Source: Chitinophaga pinensis (GTDB lineage Bacteria; Bacteroidota; Bacteroidia; Chitinophagales; Chitinophagaceae). Taken from it: a DNA stretch of 64,000 nt. Both the position numbers and the translations under genes were made by a program. Below are positions 63,683 through 64,000 of the stretch, piece by piece. The notes under the pieces are model-generated. The model was not told the DNA's origin. It made no database searches and was given only the letters and a program-made list of their open reading frames with translations. The stretch is from contig CAMCMP010000012.1 of NCBI GenBank assembly GCA_945876095.1, forward strand, positions 36,950 through 100,949. The letters run 5' to 3'. How positions within the stretch are numbered: the stretch's first letter is position 1; every line of letters begins with the position of its first letter.

Positions 63683-64000
63683 TTTTATTTTCTAAGGGTC
63701 AGGTAAAAAAGACACTGTTTTAATTTTCAAGGTATCCCTAATTGATTCACTTAAGTTATTGATAATTAGGTGTAAAGGTCTTGAATAGTGTGTTTATAGT
63801 GCCTGTTTTATTCGTTTTTACGGTTTTCTTTTTGGGATGGCTTGGAATTATATATTTTTTCACTACCAACCGACTAAACTTAAAAATGTAATTTTTATCG
63901 GTTGAAAGTATTGGTTTTGTTGAATTGTTAATTTATTTTAATAGTCGACCCCCATGTTCATTTTGGAAAAAGGGATGGCAATACAAGGTTATTTTTTACT
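63683..64000. other. Gene-free right end
   Basis: About 320 AT-rich bases after the CoA-transferase gene. A 36-codon open frame at 63781-63891 encodes a hydrophobic stretch (FIVPVLFVFTVFFLGWLGII) but has only a TTG start and no supporting signals. No terminator hairpin or RNA gene was recognised. Confidence 0.4.

Noticed and set aside
63781..63891. Possible single-helix peptide at the right end.
   Set aside because: Only a TTG start, no ribosome-binding or promoter signal, and hydrophobic frames are common in AT-rich DNA.
1..64000. CRISPR arrays and rRNA or tRNA genes.
   Set aside because: No regularly spaced repeat-spacer arrays and no rRNA-like or tRNA-like sequence were noticed on reading both strands; a covariance-model search would be needed to exclude small RNAs.

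Overview
The window looks like a chromosomal segment of a Bacteroidota bacterium, most likely of the Chitinophagales/Chitinophagaceae type. The evidence is the AT-rich DNA, the TAnnTTTG promoter boxes, a SusC/SusD pair driven by an ECF sigma/FecR pair, an ExbB-ExbD-ExbD-TonB cluster, and a 14-gene complex I operon whose NuoG is short. The species cannot be named from the sequence.

Layout. (1) 1-5.3 kb, minus strand: two pseudouridine synthases (one cut by the window edge), a Spy-like secreted protein, rlmN, hisS and a low-molecular-weight phosphatase. (2) 5.6-8.7 kb, plus strand: a small membrane protein, a PstS-like lipoprotein and a TPR protein. (3) 8.8-22.7 kb: nuoA to nuoN, with a small retropepsin-like aspartic protease gene between nuoE and nuoF. 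(4) 22.9-27.5 kb: a MacB/FtsX-type permease, then exbB-exbD-exbD-tonB. (5) 27.6-29.0 kb: mnmE. (6) 29.1-60.7 kb: a probable genomic island. It opens with a Zn-ribbon/HTH gene and a tyrosine integrase and contains broken genes and an IS3 remnant. An 18-of-20-base direct repeat lies at each end. (7) 60.8-63.7 kb: two tandem PepSY-type membrane proteins and a fused 3-oxoacid CoA-transferase.

The island cargo falls into two kinds. One is a polysaccharide-utilisation locus: ECF sigma, FecR, SusC, SusD, two tandem divergent GH92 mannosidase-like enzymes and a secreted TIM-barrel hydrolase-like protein. The other is hydroxyacid metabolism: LutABC and a malate synthase on the left, and a lactate/glycolate permease, a TIM-barrel isomerase, a D-2-hydroxyacid dehydrogenase, a beta-propeller protein and a tartronate-semialdehyde-reductase-like enzyme on the right. 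Between the PUL and the permease lies a decayed fragment of a second mnmE, matching about residues 325-380 of the intact gene. It ties the island's history to the mnmE locus.

Regulatory signals visible by eye: four genes (the phosphatase, rlmN, nuoA, mnmE) have a TAnnTTTG box ending exactly 4 bases before the ATG, which suggests leaderless mRNAs. Two copies of a TAGGGGTA-N14-CGT motif precede the ECF sigma and fecR genes. Four or five 10-bp tandem repeats lie just upstream of the island's HTH/integrase genes. I saw no tRNA, rRNA or CRISPR array. I did not find a clearly new defence or enzymatic system; the most unusual items are listed in the findings.
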